Below, piece by piece: positions 9,889 to 21,000 of a stretch of DNA of 64,000 bases (positions are counted from its first letter, which is position 1; every line of letters starts with the position of its first letter). The notes under the pieces were generated by a model. The model saw only the letters and a program-made list of their open reading frames with translations. It had not been told where the DNA came from and ran no database searches. The DNA comes from Zopfochytrium polystomum. Its lineage: Eukaryota > Chytridiomycota > Chytridiomycetes > Chytridiales > Chytridiaceae. A program made the position numbers and the translations under genes. The stretch covers positions 62,001-126,000 of the forward strand of contig JAIVFJ010000015.1 of NCBI GenBank assembly GCA_025765615.1, written 5' to 3'.

Positions 9889-9961
9889 GCTTTGTACAGG
9901 GATCGAACCTGTGACTTTAGCGTTATTAGCACTACACTCTAACCAACTAAGTTTACAGAGC
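9889..9961 (-). tRNA. tRNA-Ile (anticodon AAU)
   Basis: The 73-nt reverse complement folds fully. Acceptor GCTCTGT pairs with ACAAAGC with one C-A mismatch. The D stem is ACT/AGT, the anticodon arm TAGTG-CTAATAA-CGCTA, and the T arm ACAGG-TTCGATC-CCTGT. Seven T on the minus strand directly after the acceptor form a Pol III terminator. The A box is weak (A at position 10 where G is usual). It could be a decaying copy, but structure and terminator favour a gene. Confidence 0.75.
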
Positions 9962-10238
9962 TTTTATTCGACTTGCAGTATTATAAGTATCTTATAAGTA
10001 TTTGGCAAGCAGAGGTCACACGTGGGATCCCTGTCCTGAAAATTGGAATGGCATGAACCAGCACTGGTGCAGTGTCAGTATTTCTGTGTGAGAGGCCGTT
10101 TCAAGTGGAAAAGGTGGAAATCTTTATCGGGGAAGAAATTATTTGATTGGCTGAAAACTTAATGGAGGAAACATTTTCCGCTATTTCCTTGCCAGAGCTA
10201 ATCTTGCTCTATTTCGTTAATTGAGCTAAATCAGACAA

Positions 10239-11481
10239 ATGAACTTGCCCGTGTTCGCAGCAGTTGTCTCATCGTCCTTGTCCGCCGCGCTCGCTGGGTA
10301 TGCATCAGCAGTTGCAGCAGTCTCCGATGGACGCTCCCACCCACCAGAGAGAACGCGAAAGTGGAGCAGTCGTATATCACAGTGGCTGGAGGTTGAGAAT
10401 GACACTTCGTTTGACAATGGCTGGTACTTTGATATGTTCCGTTGCACTCGCAGATCATTCGATCAGATTGCCAGCTGCATCGAAAACAACTGGTTAAGAA
10501 CCCACGGATGGCTGCCTGCGATTAACTCAGTTTTTGACATGCGAGCCAGGACAGCAGTCACTATGCACTACCTCTGCCACTCCCTTGTTGAATCAGCGAC
10601 AGCCTTCGAGACAAGCAAGCCTTCAGCTTCGCGATATGTATGGGAGGTTGTTGAGGTCATCGAAGCATCGTTCGACCAGATTGCCCTTCCCAAGACAGCA
10701 GAGAAGTGGCAAGCGGAGCGGGAGGGCTTCGAAGCGATCTGCGGCTTCCCAAACACCTATCTTGCAATAGACGGGTCGCTGTTCGAAATCGAACGCCCCC
10801 ATGTAAGTTGAGTACAACTGGTTTTTGTTTGCCAGTTCCCGCTGTTGTCTAATAATTGCACCAACGCAGGATTTTGAAGGGTGGTACTGTCGGAAAGGGT
10901 ATCCCGCCTTCAATGTTCAGCTTGTGGTGGACCATCGCAAGTGCATACGCGACTATGACATCAGAGCTGGATCAGCAAACGACAAGCAGATCTTTAACAA
11001 CTCGAAGTTTGGTAAAACAATCCACAACCTCCTTCCTCGTAATGGGCACATCGTAGCTGATGCTGGCTATGCATTGATGCACCACGTTATGACCCCGTAC
11101 CCAATTGAGGATTCCATGCCGCGAGACAGACGTTGCTATAACTACTTACATTCTCGAACACGGATTACTGTTGAGGGCACCATTGGGATCCTTAAGGGGC
11201 GTTTCCGAATCTTTCAGCAGCCGTTGAATCAGCACTGTCGTCTTGATCACGCTAAAGTGGAGATTTCTGCTGTGGAGTCGATGGCCAGACTGATGAAAGT
11301 GTGCTTCCAGTTGCATAACGTCCTTATCGATCTCAAAGACGAAGCCCCAATCGTATCTTTTGTTGATGATGCAAACACGGACAATGAGGACGAGCAAGTG
11401 CGGGAAGAGGAGGTTGTTGTTGGTGATGCTGCTGTTCGAAAGAGGGACACCATAAAAGCATATTTGGCCGCAATGCAATAA
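10239..11481 (+). CDS. Harbinger transposase (DDE_Tnp_4 family)
   Basis: Two exons, 10239-10802 and 10870-11481, are joined at GTAAGT...CGCAG in phase 0, giving 391 residues. The N-terminal third is helical. The catalytic triad is visible: Asp in AIDGSLFEI, Asp in HIVADAGYALM, and Glu in VEGTIGILKGRFRIF. The surrounding blocks GWYCRKGYPAFNVQLVVDH and AGSANDKQIF are typical of PIF/Harbinger nucleases. The C-terminus is acidic (DNEDEQVREEEVVV). The enzyme cuts and pastes the element in the nucleus, usually needing the Myb-like partner encoded convergently 10 bp downstream. No disabling mutation was seen, so it may be active or recently so. Confidence 0.9.
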
Positions 11482-11490
11482 ACTGCTTTA

Positions 11491-12584
11491 TTACTGTTTC
11501 AACTCTCGCACAGCTTGAAGGAACACCTGTCCAAGGCGATCTAGCGACTGGTCCTGCCTTGTCGCCAGATCTGCCAATGCTTTATCTTGCCGATCAGCCA
11601 GCTCCTTCATGGCTTCAGTAAGCCCAGCTTTCGTGATCCCACCATCTCCACTCAACGCAGCCCCTCGAATCGCATCACCCAGATACTCCATCCCGTTCTG
11701 AATACCTTTGCCAATGGTACTCAACGCTGATGGCAGGTCTTGCTTTTCTTGCTTGAGAGTTGGGGGAACACGGTGCGATGAGCCAGCTGAAGTGGAACTC
11801 GACGATGAGCTCAAACTGGGAGTGGGTGCAGGCCCTGTCCGTGGACGCTTGGATGAACTGCTATCGGGGTCATCTTCAGTCTCGCCAGAGACTGTGTCAG
11901 CCTCTTCCACCGTGTTGGCATCCTCAAGCTCGAGATGGGCAAAGATTTGATTGTCCAGCTCTGCGGCATGAGTACTGGGATCCGCCACGCCCAAGCGGGT
12001 GCCAGGAGTTCCAAATGATTCACCCGAAAGCCCCTTCCGTCCACCGAAGTAGTGTACCATGGTGTTCCAATATGACGGCGGATGAAGCCTCTTCTTGTTG
12101 CCTGTTTCAAGGAAAGACACACTCAAAGAACCATATTGCTTCTTCAAGGCGCTAAACTTTCCTTTGATCTGTCATCGTGCAAACTCAGTTAAATGGTAAT
12201 TAAGATCTGACTGCGTCATACCTGAGACTCTGAATAAAGAACGCCGCTCTGAGCATTAAACTCCAAGATCACCTTATTCCACGTCGCGATTATCCCATTC
12301 TTGTCGGTGGAGTCCAGGAACCCATCGCGATGAGTTTCGAGGCGACTTTTGAGAAGAATTTCCACCTTACCATCATCCCAGTCTGCCTCGTCGAAACCTC
12401 CTTTTGGGACCTCCTCTGCAGACTTTTTCGGCGGTCGTCCCCTCTTTTTCTTTGGTGGAGCGTCCAAGGTTCCGATTTCGGCTCCCTTTTTCGGGGTCTT
12501 GGCTGGATGAGTGGTAGCGTTCCTTGTTGGTGCTAGGAGGATTGGGGTCACTGAGGGCGGCGCGGATTCTGGGTTGACTGACAT
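11491..12584 (-). CDS. Harbinger Myb/SANT-like DNA-binding partner
   Basis: Exons 12584-12222 and 12168-11491 (CAG|GTATGA ... GACAG|ATC, phase 0) give 346 residues. An AT-hook-like KKKRGRPPKK precedes a Myb/SANT-like module that spans the intron: WDDGKVEILLKSRLE, IIATWNKVILEFN, then IKGKFSALKKQYGS. An acidic Ser-rich linker, a basic patch (SSKRPRTGP) and a C-terminal amphipathic helix with repeated DRQDKALADLATRQDQS follow. In Harbinger elements this protein binds terminal repeats and imports the transposase; that role is inferred from family and position. An earlier methionine at 12662 exists, but the chosen start (MSVNPESAPPS) gives a cleaner N-terminus. Confidence 0.8.
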
Positions 12585-12933
12585 GGCGTTTCCTAAATGA
12601 AAAAGGTGCAAAACAGCACTGACCAGCTTGGAACAACAATTTCCCAGTTTGCTCAAAATCATTTTGCGCCTTTTCCACTTGAAACTGCCAGTTTGTCTTT
12701 CTCGTTGAATGAGATCGCTTCTGCCAGATGGAACACAATGCAGTGTGGAAATGCTGGGTCCCTATTCGCCAAAAGCGCAATTTAATTTCTATCCAAGTGG
12801 AAGAATGGGGATAGTTCTGTTGGTAAGAAAAAATTAAACAAAGTCAGGAACTCCGATGGTCCGCCTCTTGTGAAGTGGGTCTAGTAAAAGAAAATGAACA
12901 GAGTTGAATACTACAAGAAACTGTGATTAATAT

Positions 12934-13128
12934 TCACTCGTCGTCCTCAACCCCCTCCCCGTCGACCTTATCCTCGTGGACCGCCTCCGACTCGTCCACT
13001 GCCTCCTCATCCGCGGCCTCGTCGTCCTCAAACTCGTCCGCCTCGACAGCGCCAAACTCCTCCTCGTCAACTGCCTCTTCGTCGTTGTTCGCTGTCGAGT
13101 ACGTATCGGCAGAGTCGGTGTCGGACAT
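12934..13128 (-). CDS. Small acidic protein or terminal exon, uncertain
   Basis: An open frame of about 64 codons starts MSDTDSADTYST and is almost entirely Asp/Glu/Ala/Val. It lies directly downstream of the secreted-protein gene on the same strand. No usable AG acceptor links the two in frame, so it is either an independent micro-protein, an exon joined in a way I could not find, or a chance GC-rich frame. Confidence 0.25.
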   Translation of the reverse strand: MSDTDSADTYSTANNDEEAVDEEEFGAVEADEFEDDEAADEEAVDESEAVHEDKVDGEGVEDDE

Positions 13129-13258
13129 GGCGGCGTTATTTTCGGAGAGGCCCAAGGGGAAGATGCGACGAGGGGCGGAAAAAGAGGGTTGTCAGGCCAG
13201 AAGATCAGTTCACCAAGCTACGCAGAACGGGCAAATCGTAGCTTCGGGCTGACAAAAG

Positions 13259-13786
13259 CTAGAAAATCTTACCGTCAGGACCGCCGCCGCCGCCGTTGCC
13301 CTTGGGGGACCCTCGAGCTTTTCTGCCGCGATTCCCGTTCGGGATGTAAGGCGAGCCGACCTTCATCATGAAGGGCATTCCCGGTATGGATGACGGGTCC
13401 TTCATCTTGGCCTTGCCGTACTCTTTGGCCTTGGCGACTAATTTGCGCTTCGTTTCACCAAAGTTGGGTATCTTCGGCATCTTGAGGCCACCGATCGGAC
13501 CGGATACTTTGGGGGGCTTGGCGTCGCCGACGCCGCTGCCGGCTGAGGAAAGGGTAGGGGGAAGGGGCGAAATCTTTGAACATTGCTTGTTCACGAACAA
13601 TGTTCTGCGTCATTATACGCGACAGGCAGAGAGCTCACCACGTCGGGTCAACTCGACCGGGGCCTTGGCGCCGAGAGTGGAAGCATACTCTTCGCCAGAA
13701 GTTACGACAGCTTGGGGCGTTGGTGCGGCGACGGCGACGGTGCCGACGGTCGCAACGATGACGGCGAGGAGGGAGATAACTCGCAT
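13259..13786 (-). CDS. Small secreted protein, unrecognised
   Basis: Exon 1 (13786-13639) encodes a textbook signal peptide, MRVISLLAVIVATVGTVAVA, with cleavage after AAPTP or nearby. The phase-1 intron GTGAGC...CTCAG joins exon 2 (13542-13259), which encodes a basic Gly/Pro/Lys-rich chain with KMPKIPNFGETKRKLVAKAKE, SPYIPNGNRGRKARG and a Gly run before the stop, about 143 residues in all. No cysteines, enzyme motif or membrane span appear in the mature part. A secreted matrix or effector-like protein is possible, but there is no direct evidence. A GT at 13272 could begin a further intron, but no in-frame acceptor was found. Confidence 0.5.
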
Positions 13787-14457
13787 GGATTGTCGAGTGG
13801 ATGACTTGGGGGATCGCAATAAAAGGAACGCCACGGAGAGTTGGGGGTGGGTATTGTGTTGCTTTTTTCGTCGCTCTCTGTTGGAGGGGGAGGTTTGATT
13901 TTGGTTTTTATCTCAGCATGTTGGAATTTGAATCGGGGCTGAGCGCCCTTGCGACGCGTCCGATGTCTCACGGCCAAATCTGCTGACGCGGTGTTCTCAG
14001 CCCGCGTGCGCGCGCGGAGGACTGCGATTGTCTGCACTCGATCGTGCCGGCGAATGGCGGAAACGGGCGGCAAGCAAGAAGTGCTGCTGTGAGCAAACCA
14101 ACAAAAAAAGCAAAGACGCACACACACACACACAAAACCATCTGTTGCATCGGGCGGATGCACCACCCGTTGGAAAAAAAACTTCACGTATTTGGAAAAC
14201 GAGAACAAAAGAAGAGAAAAAAAAGAAAAGAAAAGATAAGAAAAGAAAAGAAAAGATAAGAAAAGAAAAGAATTTCTCCAAACGAAACCCAGTTTATGGC
14301 GTTACGAGGCGGTCACCAACTCGGAAGAAGTGTCGCCGATGTCAGTTCCATCCTCCCCCAATTCTCTTGCTCTCTCCTCGTTTGGAGGTTCTATGCCGAC
14401 ATCGCGCCGCCGCCCTGACTCCAGCATCGGTCAGGCCGTTGCCTCGGGATCTTAGCT
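13787..14457. other. Intergenic with AAAGA-type simple repeat
   Basis: This is the likely promoter side of the secreted-protein gene. It contains a (CA)-rich patch near 14,119-14,135 and a (AAAAG)n purine tract at about 14,214-14,272. No gene was seen. Confidence 0.6.
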
Positions 14458-14916
14458 TTAGTTAGTGGCAGCAAGGACGACAATCGCGTTCAAAGATGTG
14501 AAGACGACGATCAGCATTTTCCAATCTAGTGACGAGGAGAAGCCGAAATCAACCACAGCCATGAGAGCGCTGAGCTGGGAGATCTCGACGGGTTGGAATG
14601 TGGGTGGCGCACCGTCGTCGTTGTGGTCTGCAGGACGGTCGCCTATCTCCGTCGGTGGGTTCTCAAACAGGAAGCAGTCCAGGGTAAGGTGGCGTGCGTG
14701 CTGGCCGTAGGCAGCAGTGAGGGCAGCGATGGCGTCGGCATCCTCGGGTATGTTTGAGAAGCGGATGCCGCGGAAGACGGTGAGTGCCAAGATCGCGCGG
14801 TTGGCCGACGTCGCACTTAGGGCGACTCGGTCGCTGGCGTGCGGAAGGTAGTCCGATGTGAGGGTCCGCAGCACATCGACCGGAAGTGCATGTAAGCCGC
14901 GCGGAGCGGGTATCAA
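14458..14916 (-). CDS. F-box-like protein, short
   Basis: The N-terminus (LHALPVDVLRTLTSDYL...ASDRVALSATSANRAIL) fits the F-box helix pattern: Leu-Pro start, Asp-x-Leu, a central LS.TS.R block. F-box proteins recruit substrates to SCF ubiquitin ligases through Skp1. The following ~100 residues contain HARHLTLDCF, which could be the start of Leu-rich repeats, and end at a stop after IVVLAATN. At 152 residues it is short for the family, and a 3' exon or a truncation is possible. A stop follows near 14458 without an obvious donor. Assignment is from the F-box pattern only. Confidence 0.5.
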   Translation of the reverse strand: MIPAPRGLHALPVDVLRTLTSDYLPHASDRVALSATSANRAILALTVFRGIRFSNIPEDADAIAALTAAYGQHARHLTLDCFLFENPPTEIGDRPADHNDDGAPPTFQPVEISQLSALMAVVDFGFSSSLDWKMLIVVFTSLNAIVVLAATN

Positions 14917-16141
14917 GGGTTAACGCTGGGAGTGGAAGGTCTCTGATCCAGATCTAGCCACGAATCAAAAACAAGCAAGCGATCACCCACACCAACGTCA
15001 AGTCGGAGCTGTTTTTTTGAAGTCGCACTTGCAACAGACATGTACTACTCCACATCGCCGCCATCTCGAAATATTGGTGGTGGAAGGAAGGAAGGAAGGA
15101 AGGAAGTCGGAGTTTAAAGAAAGTACCCTCAAGATATTTTGTTGCTCAGAACGGCGGCCATGGGTGGGACAAAACCAAGAAAAGGAGTCTTCGGAGGAGA
15201 ACTTCAGAGGACCATCTGTCGGCCCGAGTAAACTGCCAGTCTCGTCTTCCTGTCCGTTGCACCAGGGTTTTCTCAACATATTTTCTTTTTCGGTGACTAA
15301 CGGACACTGCCCAACTGCCTAGGGATGGGGTGCCTGACAGGCCATACCCCAAGCCCGCCTAATTTATTATTTATTTTCGGCACTTGTACATACGTGCATA
15401 GGGTTGGGGTGTTGGTGGCTGCGCCCGGTGCAGCCCCCGACAGCTGAGAGTTCGATCTACAAGTGCCTGCCTCAGTCCTATTGCTGTGAGGGTGAGATGT
15501 GTGAGTACAAGTGCGATGCAATAAAGCCCGTTGGTCGAGTGATCGTGCCGACACAGCCCGGCGGGGTGTGTGTACGATTGCAGGTGTTTCCGCGTGCGAG
15601 GTCCCTGCTGGCGACCTTCTGACCCCTACATAGTTGACTTCCTTCTCTCTCTCCCCCCCCGTCACTGGCAACGATGAGGGCTCCCGCAGCACCGTCCGCA
15701 ACAAGGGGCGCTAGGTTGCGCCCTCTCCGTCCTGTCGCTGTGAACCGCTCCTGTTGTATTTGAGATTAGGTTCCTGAGATAAAAACCCCCGTTTCCCTCC
15801 TCTCTCTTTATTCTGCAGTTGTGTTGCGCCCTCAGGAGTGTCCTCCCGTTTCCCCTTGCATCGGCCCACGGCCACGCGAGTAATCGGTGCTCCAGCACTG
15901 ATGCTTCAGAGGATTGTCCCTCTGAATGTTCATTCTTTGTGTTTGAGACCCCTGTTAGACAGATCAGTAGGACACTTCATGGACTAGGCAAGTAGTAGGG
16001 TTGAAACACCCCCCAGACAACAGCCCAATAAAGTTAGTTTTAGCCTATTATTTGCTTTCCCTCACTCTAGGGCCTAGATCCCAGGGTCAAAGGAGTGAGT
16101 ATAGTCTCACAGAAGAGTCTGTCTGTTTGGCTATAAGTTAA
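14917..16141. other. Intergenic, about 1.2 kb
   Basis: It contains a (GGAA)n tract near 15,084-15,107 and C-rich patches. A TG...CA-bounded stretch from about 15,326 to 15,630 with an internal AATAAA could be a solo LTR, but I could not find matching target duplications or another copy. No coding gene was recognised. Confidence 0.4.
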
Positions 16142-16304
16142 GGATTTTGCTAATTGTCGCCCTCAACCACTAAGTGGTCATGTCGCCCTCATTCCCCCAC
16201 ATCCTCTGTTGTTTGTCTCTTTTTTTCGCCTGATCCTTTTTTGCTTTTTGTCGTTTTCTTCTTTTTCAATGTTCCTTTCCTTCCATTGCCAGAGCAGACA
16301 AAAC
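16142..16304 (+). repeat. Left terminal inverted repeat of the MULE
   Basis: Inverted match to 24,661-24,830, including the internal palindrome-like ACCACTAAGTGGTCAT. An open frame starting MEPTTDEGGDVDAVGDCDLD at 16,327, just inside, is acidic and may be the remains of the transposon's own leader or first exon. Confidence 0.8.
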
Positions 16305-16555
16305 AAAAACCTCTGTCTGTGTCCGGATGGAACCCACCACTGATGAGGGCGGCGATGTTGATGCTGTTGGTGACTGTGACTTGGATTTGGACGAGAGTGA
16401 CAGCTACGGCAGCGATGACTTCGACAACAGCAAGGGCGATGGGAATGCTGGGGATAAGGATAACAAAAAAAACCTTGTCAAGAGACACTCAAGACTGCAC
16501 CCTCCACCACCACCACCCTCCACCACCTTGCCACTGCCCTCCACCGCCTTCCCAC

Positions 16556-16970
16556 TGCCAGATCGACGTCAGATCAACGTCAGATTGTTGTCAGATCGTC
16601 AGATCATCTTCAGATCGACTTCAGATTGACTCCAGAACCATCCACCGCCTTGCCACTGCCAGATTGATGTCAGATCTTCATCAGATCGTCAGATCATCGT
16701 CAAGTCAATGTCAGATTGACTCCAGATCGTCAGATTGACATCAGATCATCAGATTGATGTCAGATCATCATCAGGTCAATGTCAGATTTTTGTCAGATTG
16801 TCTCCAGGTCATCAGATCATCGTCAGATTGTTGCCAGATTGACTCCAGATCATCACCAGAACGCCTGATTGTCGTTAGATTGCCAGATCATCATCCAATT
16901 GTCGTCAGATTTTCTTCCGATCGTCAGATCATTGTCAGATTGACTCCAGATTGCTGCCAGATTGCCTCCA
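16556..16970 (+). repeat. CAGAT-type minisatellite in the LINE 5' region
   Basis: Dozens of imperfect copies of a 9-20 bp unit built from TCAGATCGTCAGATCATC and TCAGATTGACTCCAGATC are present. A similar but GC-richer array lies at 37,136-37,300 and 37,390-37,560 in the second LINE copy. In frame it would encode SDRQI/DCCQID peptides, but it is more likely a 5' regulatory array of the element. Confidence 0.85.
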
Positions 16971-17213
16971 GCAATCGCTGTCCTCGCCCCCCAAACCAGA
17001 CTGCATCACCCCCTTCACCACCACAACCACATTGCAACCACATCACAACCTTTGTGCTGAATTGGGATTGGAACCCCCCTATTTCACGAGCGGCCCACCT
17101 CCCTCTGTGTTCTTCGGCACCCACGCTGATCAACACATATTGACAATCACCACTCAGCCAGACCCCACTAATGCCCCACTCACTGAACTTGACATCCTAC
17201 GCTTCACCTCCAC

Positions 17214-17837
17214 TTGCAACCTCACCATCCGACAGCGGCCCTTGCTCTCAAAGGACCAGACTTCTTACTCGCTCCGCCTTCTGCATCAACAGCCAGACAG
17301 CACAAGGCCCCCCCTGACACCGCAACTCCCCCACCTGTCCCCCCTGCCCCCCCTTCTGTCCCTCCTCCAGAGCTGCAGTCAATTTTGAAGATCCTTGAAA
17401 ACATCCAGCAGCGGCTTCACGCACAACAGACCTCCTTGCACACAGAGCTGAAAGAGCATCAGACCTCAGTACGCACTGACATCCAAAAACTCACCACTCA
17501 GCTTACCCAACTTGAGCCAATCCCTGCAGCACTGGAACACGGCTTAGCAAAGGTGGACCACAACATTCAGAGACTCGCAGTTGCTGCAGCCAACGTGGAT
17601 ACTTCACTCAAAAACCATGCTGGCGCCATCCACAACCTAAATCAGCGAGTCACCACACTGGTGCCACTCACTGCACAATTGGACAGCTGCCTCACCGCAG
17701 TGGACACGACCACCCAGCTCCTCAGCTCTCGCCTCTGGACAATTGAAGAATGGTTGAAATACAATGACCCGATTGATGAGGACCTTGACGACTGTTCCTC
17801 CGCTGAACCTTCTTCTACTACTACTGTCCCAGCTTGA
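17214..17837 (+). CDS. LINE ORF1 protein (coiled-coil, nucleic-acid-binding type)
   Basis: The frame has 207 codons. A Pro-rich N-terminus (PPPVPPAPPSVPPPELQ) is followed by a long amphipathic heptad region from about residue 55 to 180 (LENIQQRLHAQQTSLHTELK, VDHNIQRLAVAAANVDTSLK, LWTIEEWLKYND). It ends in an acidic Ser/Thr tail. ORF1 proteins of non-LTR elements trimerise through such coiled coils and coat the RNA. No CCHC knuckle or RRM is visible. The true start may lie upstream, because the 16,951-17,388 frame also contains related Pro-rich sequence and an indel may separate them. Confidence 0.6.
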   Translation: MQPHHPTAALALKGPDFLLAPPSASTARQHKAPPDTATPPPVPPAPPSVPPPELQSILKILENIQQRLHAQQTSLHTELKEHQTSVRTDIQKLTTQLTQLEPIPAALEHGLAKVDHNIQRLAVAAANVDTSLKNHAGAIHNLNQRVTTLVPLTAQLDSCLTAVDTTTQLLSSRLWTIEEWLKYNDPIDEDLDDCSSAEPSSTTTVPA

Positions 17838-18078
17838 TCAGCTGTCACCACACACTCAAGCTCCAGTTCCTCTTCAACTCCTCCCAACAGAACTGCCCCC
17901 AAACCTGCCCCCAAACCTGCTGCCAAACCTGCCCCAAAAACTGCCTCAAAAACCAGGACCACTGCCTCAACTTGACCAATATCCTCATTCATTCTTTGTG
18001 AAAGCCCTTTGCTATTGATATCACTCTAAAAAAATTAGAGACATTATTAGCAGGACTTCCTGCACCCCTTAGGCAACT

Positions 18079-21000
18079 ATGTCAACTAGCCCTGTGTCTA
18101 GCACACCACCCCCAACACCACCACCCCTCCTTCGCTTTGCGACTTGGAACATCTGTTGTGCCTTCCCCACCAAGGCTGCATCTATCTTCCACTGGCTCGA
18201 TCACACCAAAACCACCATCCTTGCCATTCAAGAAACTGGCTGCTCTGACACAGAGGCCACCCACTCCATTTGTCACATCACTAGGAATTACAAAGGTTTC
18301 TTCATATCCTTCACCCCCTCCCGTCACGCTGGCGTTGGTTTCATCATTTCATCTTCCCTGGCACCACACATCACTGACATCTCCCACTTTGGAACTCGTG
18401 CCATTGCCCTCACCTTATCTTTTGCTCGATGCTCCATCCTCCGCGAAATATTTACTGGCCTGCTGACCCCCAATCTGAGGAACTCCCTGACTTGCAAAAA
18501 TGGTGCAACTCTCTTTCCTCATCTGACTCCACCTCACCCCACCAAGCCTACTGGTTTGGTGACTGGAATGCCATCACTGACCCCCTTGACCACTCCACCA
18601 GAGCCCCCACACCTACTTCCCGCCACAGGTTCCTCCTCACCCTCTCCCTGAAAGGCTTTGTTGATTCCTTTCGACACCTGCACCCAGACTTACCCTCTTA
18701 CACACACACTGCTGGCTCCTACTCCTCTCGTTTGGACAGCATTTGGCTCTCACCACCTGCTCTTGACTACGTCACTGAAGCTAACATTTCTTCTCCACTT
18801 GAAGAGCCCCATCTCACTAACACCTCCGCTTCAACATAATTCTTGCTTCCTCCCCCTTCCACACTTTTCCCTTCTCCCCTCTGCGCCAGCAGGTCATCAA
18901 ACCCATGGAAGCTTCAGAAGAGCAACTCGACAATAATACATCAGCCATCTCAGTTGAGCTTGCCCCTCTCAGAAGCCCTTGCAGCCTTGGACAGCATTCT
19001 TCTCCCCTCTGAGCTTGAGTTCCTCCATTCTCCATCCCTACCCTGTCAATACCCCTCCCCAGAACGTGCATCACTCCTCATCAGCCACCTTGACACACTC
19101 TCCACATCATTTCACGAGTTGCTGCTTGGGCTTGGCAAAAAGTTCCTTCCTCACAAGGGAACCTCCTCAGTAGCGCCAAAGATAGATTGCCGTGCCAAAC
19201 CATTCCTTGTTGCAAGTTGGAAAGTAGAGAAGCTGTGGGCACTTGCCAAAGACCCTGTGCATGATCTGGCTAACATCTTCCCTTCCATTCCTTTGACCCC
19301 ATCTGAGTGGGGCGCAGATCAGTCTTACTCCTTCTTGTCCCACATCCACTCTCAGTACAAAGCCCGCTTCTTTGACACAACTGACTATCGTGATGTTTTA
19401 CTTCCCGCCCTCAACTGCCATCGCCAGGCCATCTACTGTGCCCAATGCCAGGCAGCAGAAAAGCACAAAATGGAGGACATTGCCACAGCTCTCACACATA
19501 GACACGGCCTTTTCTCTTCTGGCAAGATAAAGACTGTCCTCAACAACATCCTCAAACACCACCTTTCGACACCTAGGCAACTACTCCACAGCAGACAGTA
19601 TGAGCTCAGCAGCAGCATGGCAGCAAATCCTTTCCACCACCACCAATTTCCTCGACATTATCAAACCCAAAAAGATGGGTGACAAAATTGCTTCTTACCT
19701 CATCCGTAACATTCTCCTCCCACGTGTCCGCTTTCTGTGGAAAACTGCCATTCTCCTCCATACTTTCCTCAACAACCTCACCACACTCTGTCTCAAAACT
19801 TTCAAACGCCTAGTTGGCTACTGCACCTCTTTTCCCAATGCCCTCCTCCATCACCCCATGACCCATAACTTCCCTGACTTTTACAATGAATACTGCTGTG
19901 ACATGATTGTTGACCTCAACTCTCGCTTGAACTCCCCCTCTCTCGTTGGCCACATAAGCCGTATCATGATGCACCGCCTCCAACTTGACCTGGCCTCTGG
20001 AACTCCAGTTTTCTCACATCCCTTACCCTTGTCCCAGCCAAAAAAACACTTCACCAAGTCTCTCATTCCCCTCCTTTTTAACCAACACACATCCTTCCAA
20101 TACTCTGGTCCACCCCTATTTTCTGTTCATGCTCACTCCATCAACTCATTAGTTCCTTGGCATATTTTTCTCAAAGTGCTTCCCACTCTCCGTTCACACT
20201 CTGTCTTCTTTTTTGAACAACTTTTGACCTCCACCTCACCAGTCCTTCCTACAAAGACAGCTCTCTCCCTGACAAACTCTGTGAAGTGTACCACATCATT
20301 AAGACCTTTATTTTTGCTGATCCCACCTTTGGCTCTCCCATCTTTTACCACAGCCCTCCTGATGGTCCTCTTTACAATCCCTTTTACCCATCTTCTTTGG
20401 ATCCACTTCACCATCCCCCCCTTGCTCGTGGCAGTTTTTTTCTGTCTGATGACCCCACCACAAGTGGAATTCTTCCGCATTGTTAACTGGACTCACACAC
20501 TCCCAAACCCCCAACTCCTTTCTCATCACTATCCAGGCTCCCTGAATGCCTTCACCCTTCCTCCCACAATTTCCACTTGGTCCAATGCCTTGGCTGCCCC
20601 ATTGGCTCACCCCCATTCTCTTACCCCTGCAGCAAGCACATCTCTCCCTACAATCCAACTTCCCTTGCACACTCCACCTACAGTCCCCATCAGCAGCCGC
20701 ACAACTGACTGCAACTCGACCCTCCCAGCCCATTTTCTTTGTTAACTCGCCTTCCCCAACCACCGTTTTCACACCCACACCTTTCCCACGCCTCACCTCC
20801 CGCCACTCCCCTTTCAATCCAGCTCCCTTCATGAATCCCTGCTTTCAACCAATGGACGTGCCCCTCCTCCCTGCTGACCTTGCTCATACCCACCCATCCT
20901 TGACCTTTGAAACTGATGGCTCCCTTCGCAAGGAGGGCTTCATGGCTGGCTCTGCTATTTGCCTTGAGCTTAACTTTGAATTTTCCTTTGCCCTCCCTCC

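Larger units (their letters stand above)
10094..12689. mobile_element. PIF/Harbinger DNA transposon with both genes
   Basis: Inverted termini of about 27 bp flank the element. On the left, GGCCGTTTCAAGTGGAAAAG starts at 10,094; the reverse complement of the right end starts GGCAGTTTCAAGTGGAAAAG at 12,689. Inside are a DDE transposase and, tail to tail, a Myb/SANT-like DNA-binding protein, the standard two-gene Harbinger plan. Both frames are open. The 3-bp flanks (AGA and AGT) match only partly, so the target duplication is imperfect or the ends are misplaced by a base or two. Confidence 0.8.

Noticed and set aside
15326..15632. Possible solo LTR (TG...CA with internal AATAAA)
   Set aside because: No matching target duplication and no second copy in the window, so it was not listed as a feature.
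16556..16970. CRISPR-like or satellite array
   Set aside because: Units are short, imperfect and without spacers, and the array belongs to the LINE 5' region of a eukaryotic genome.
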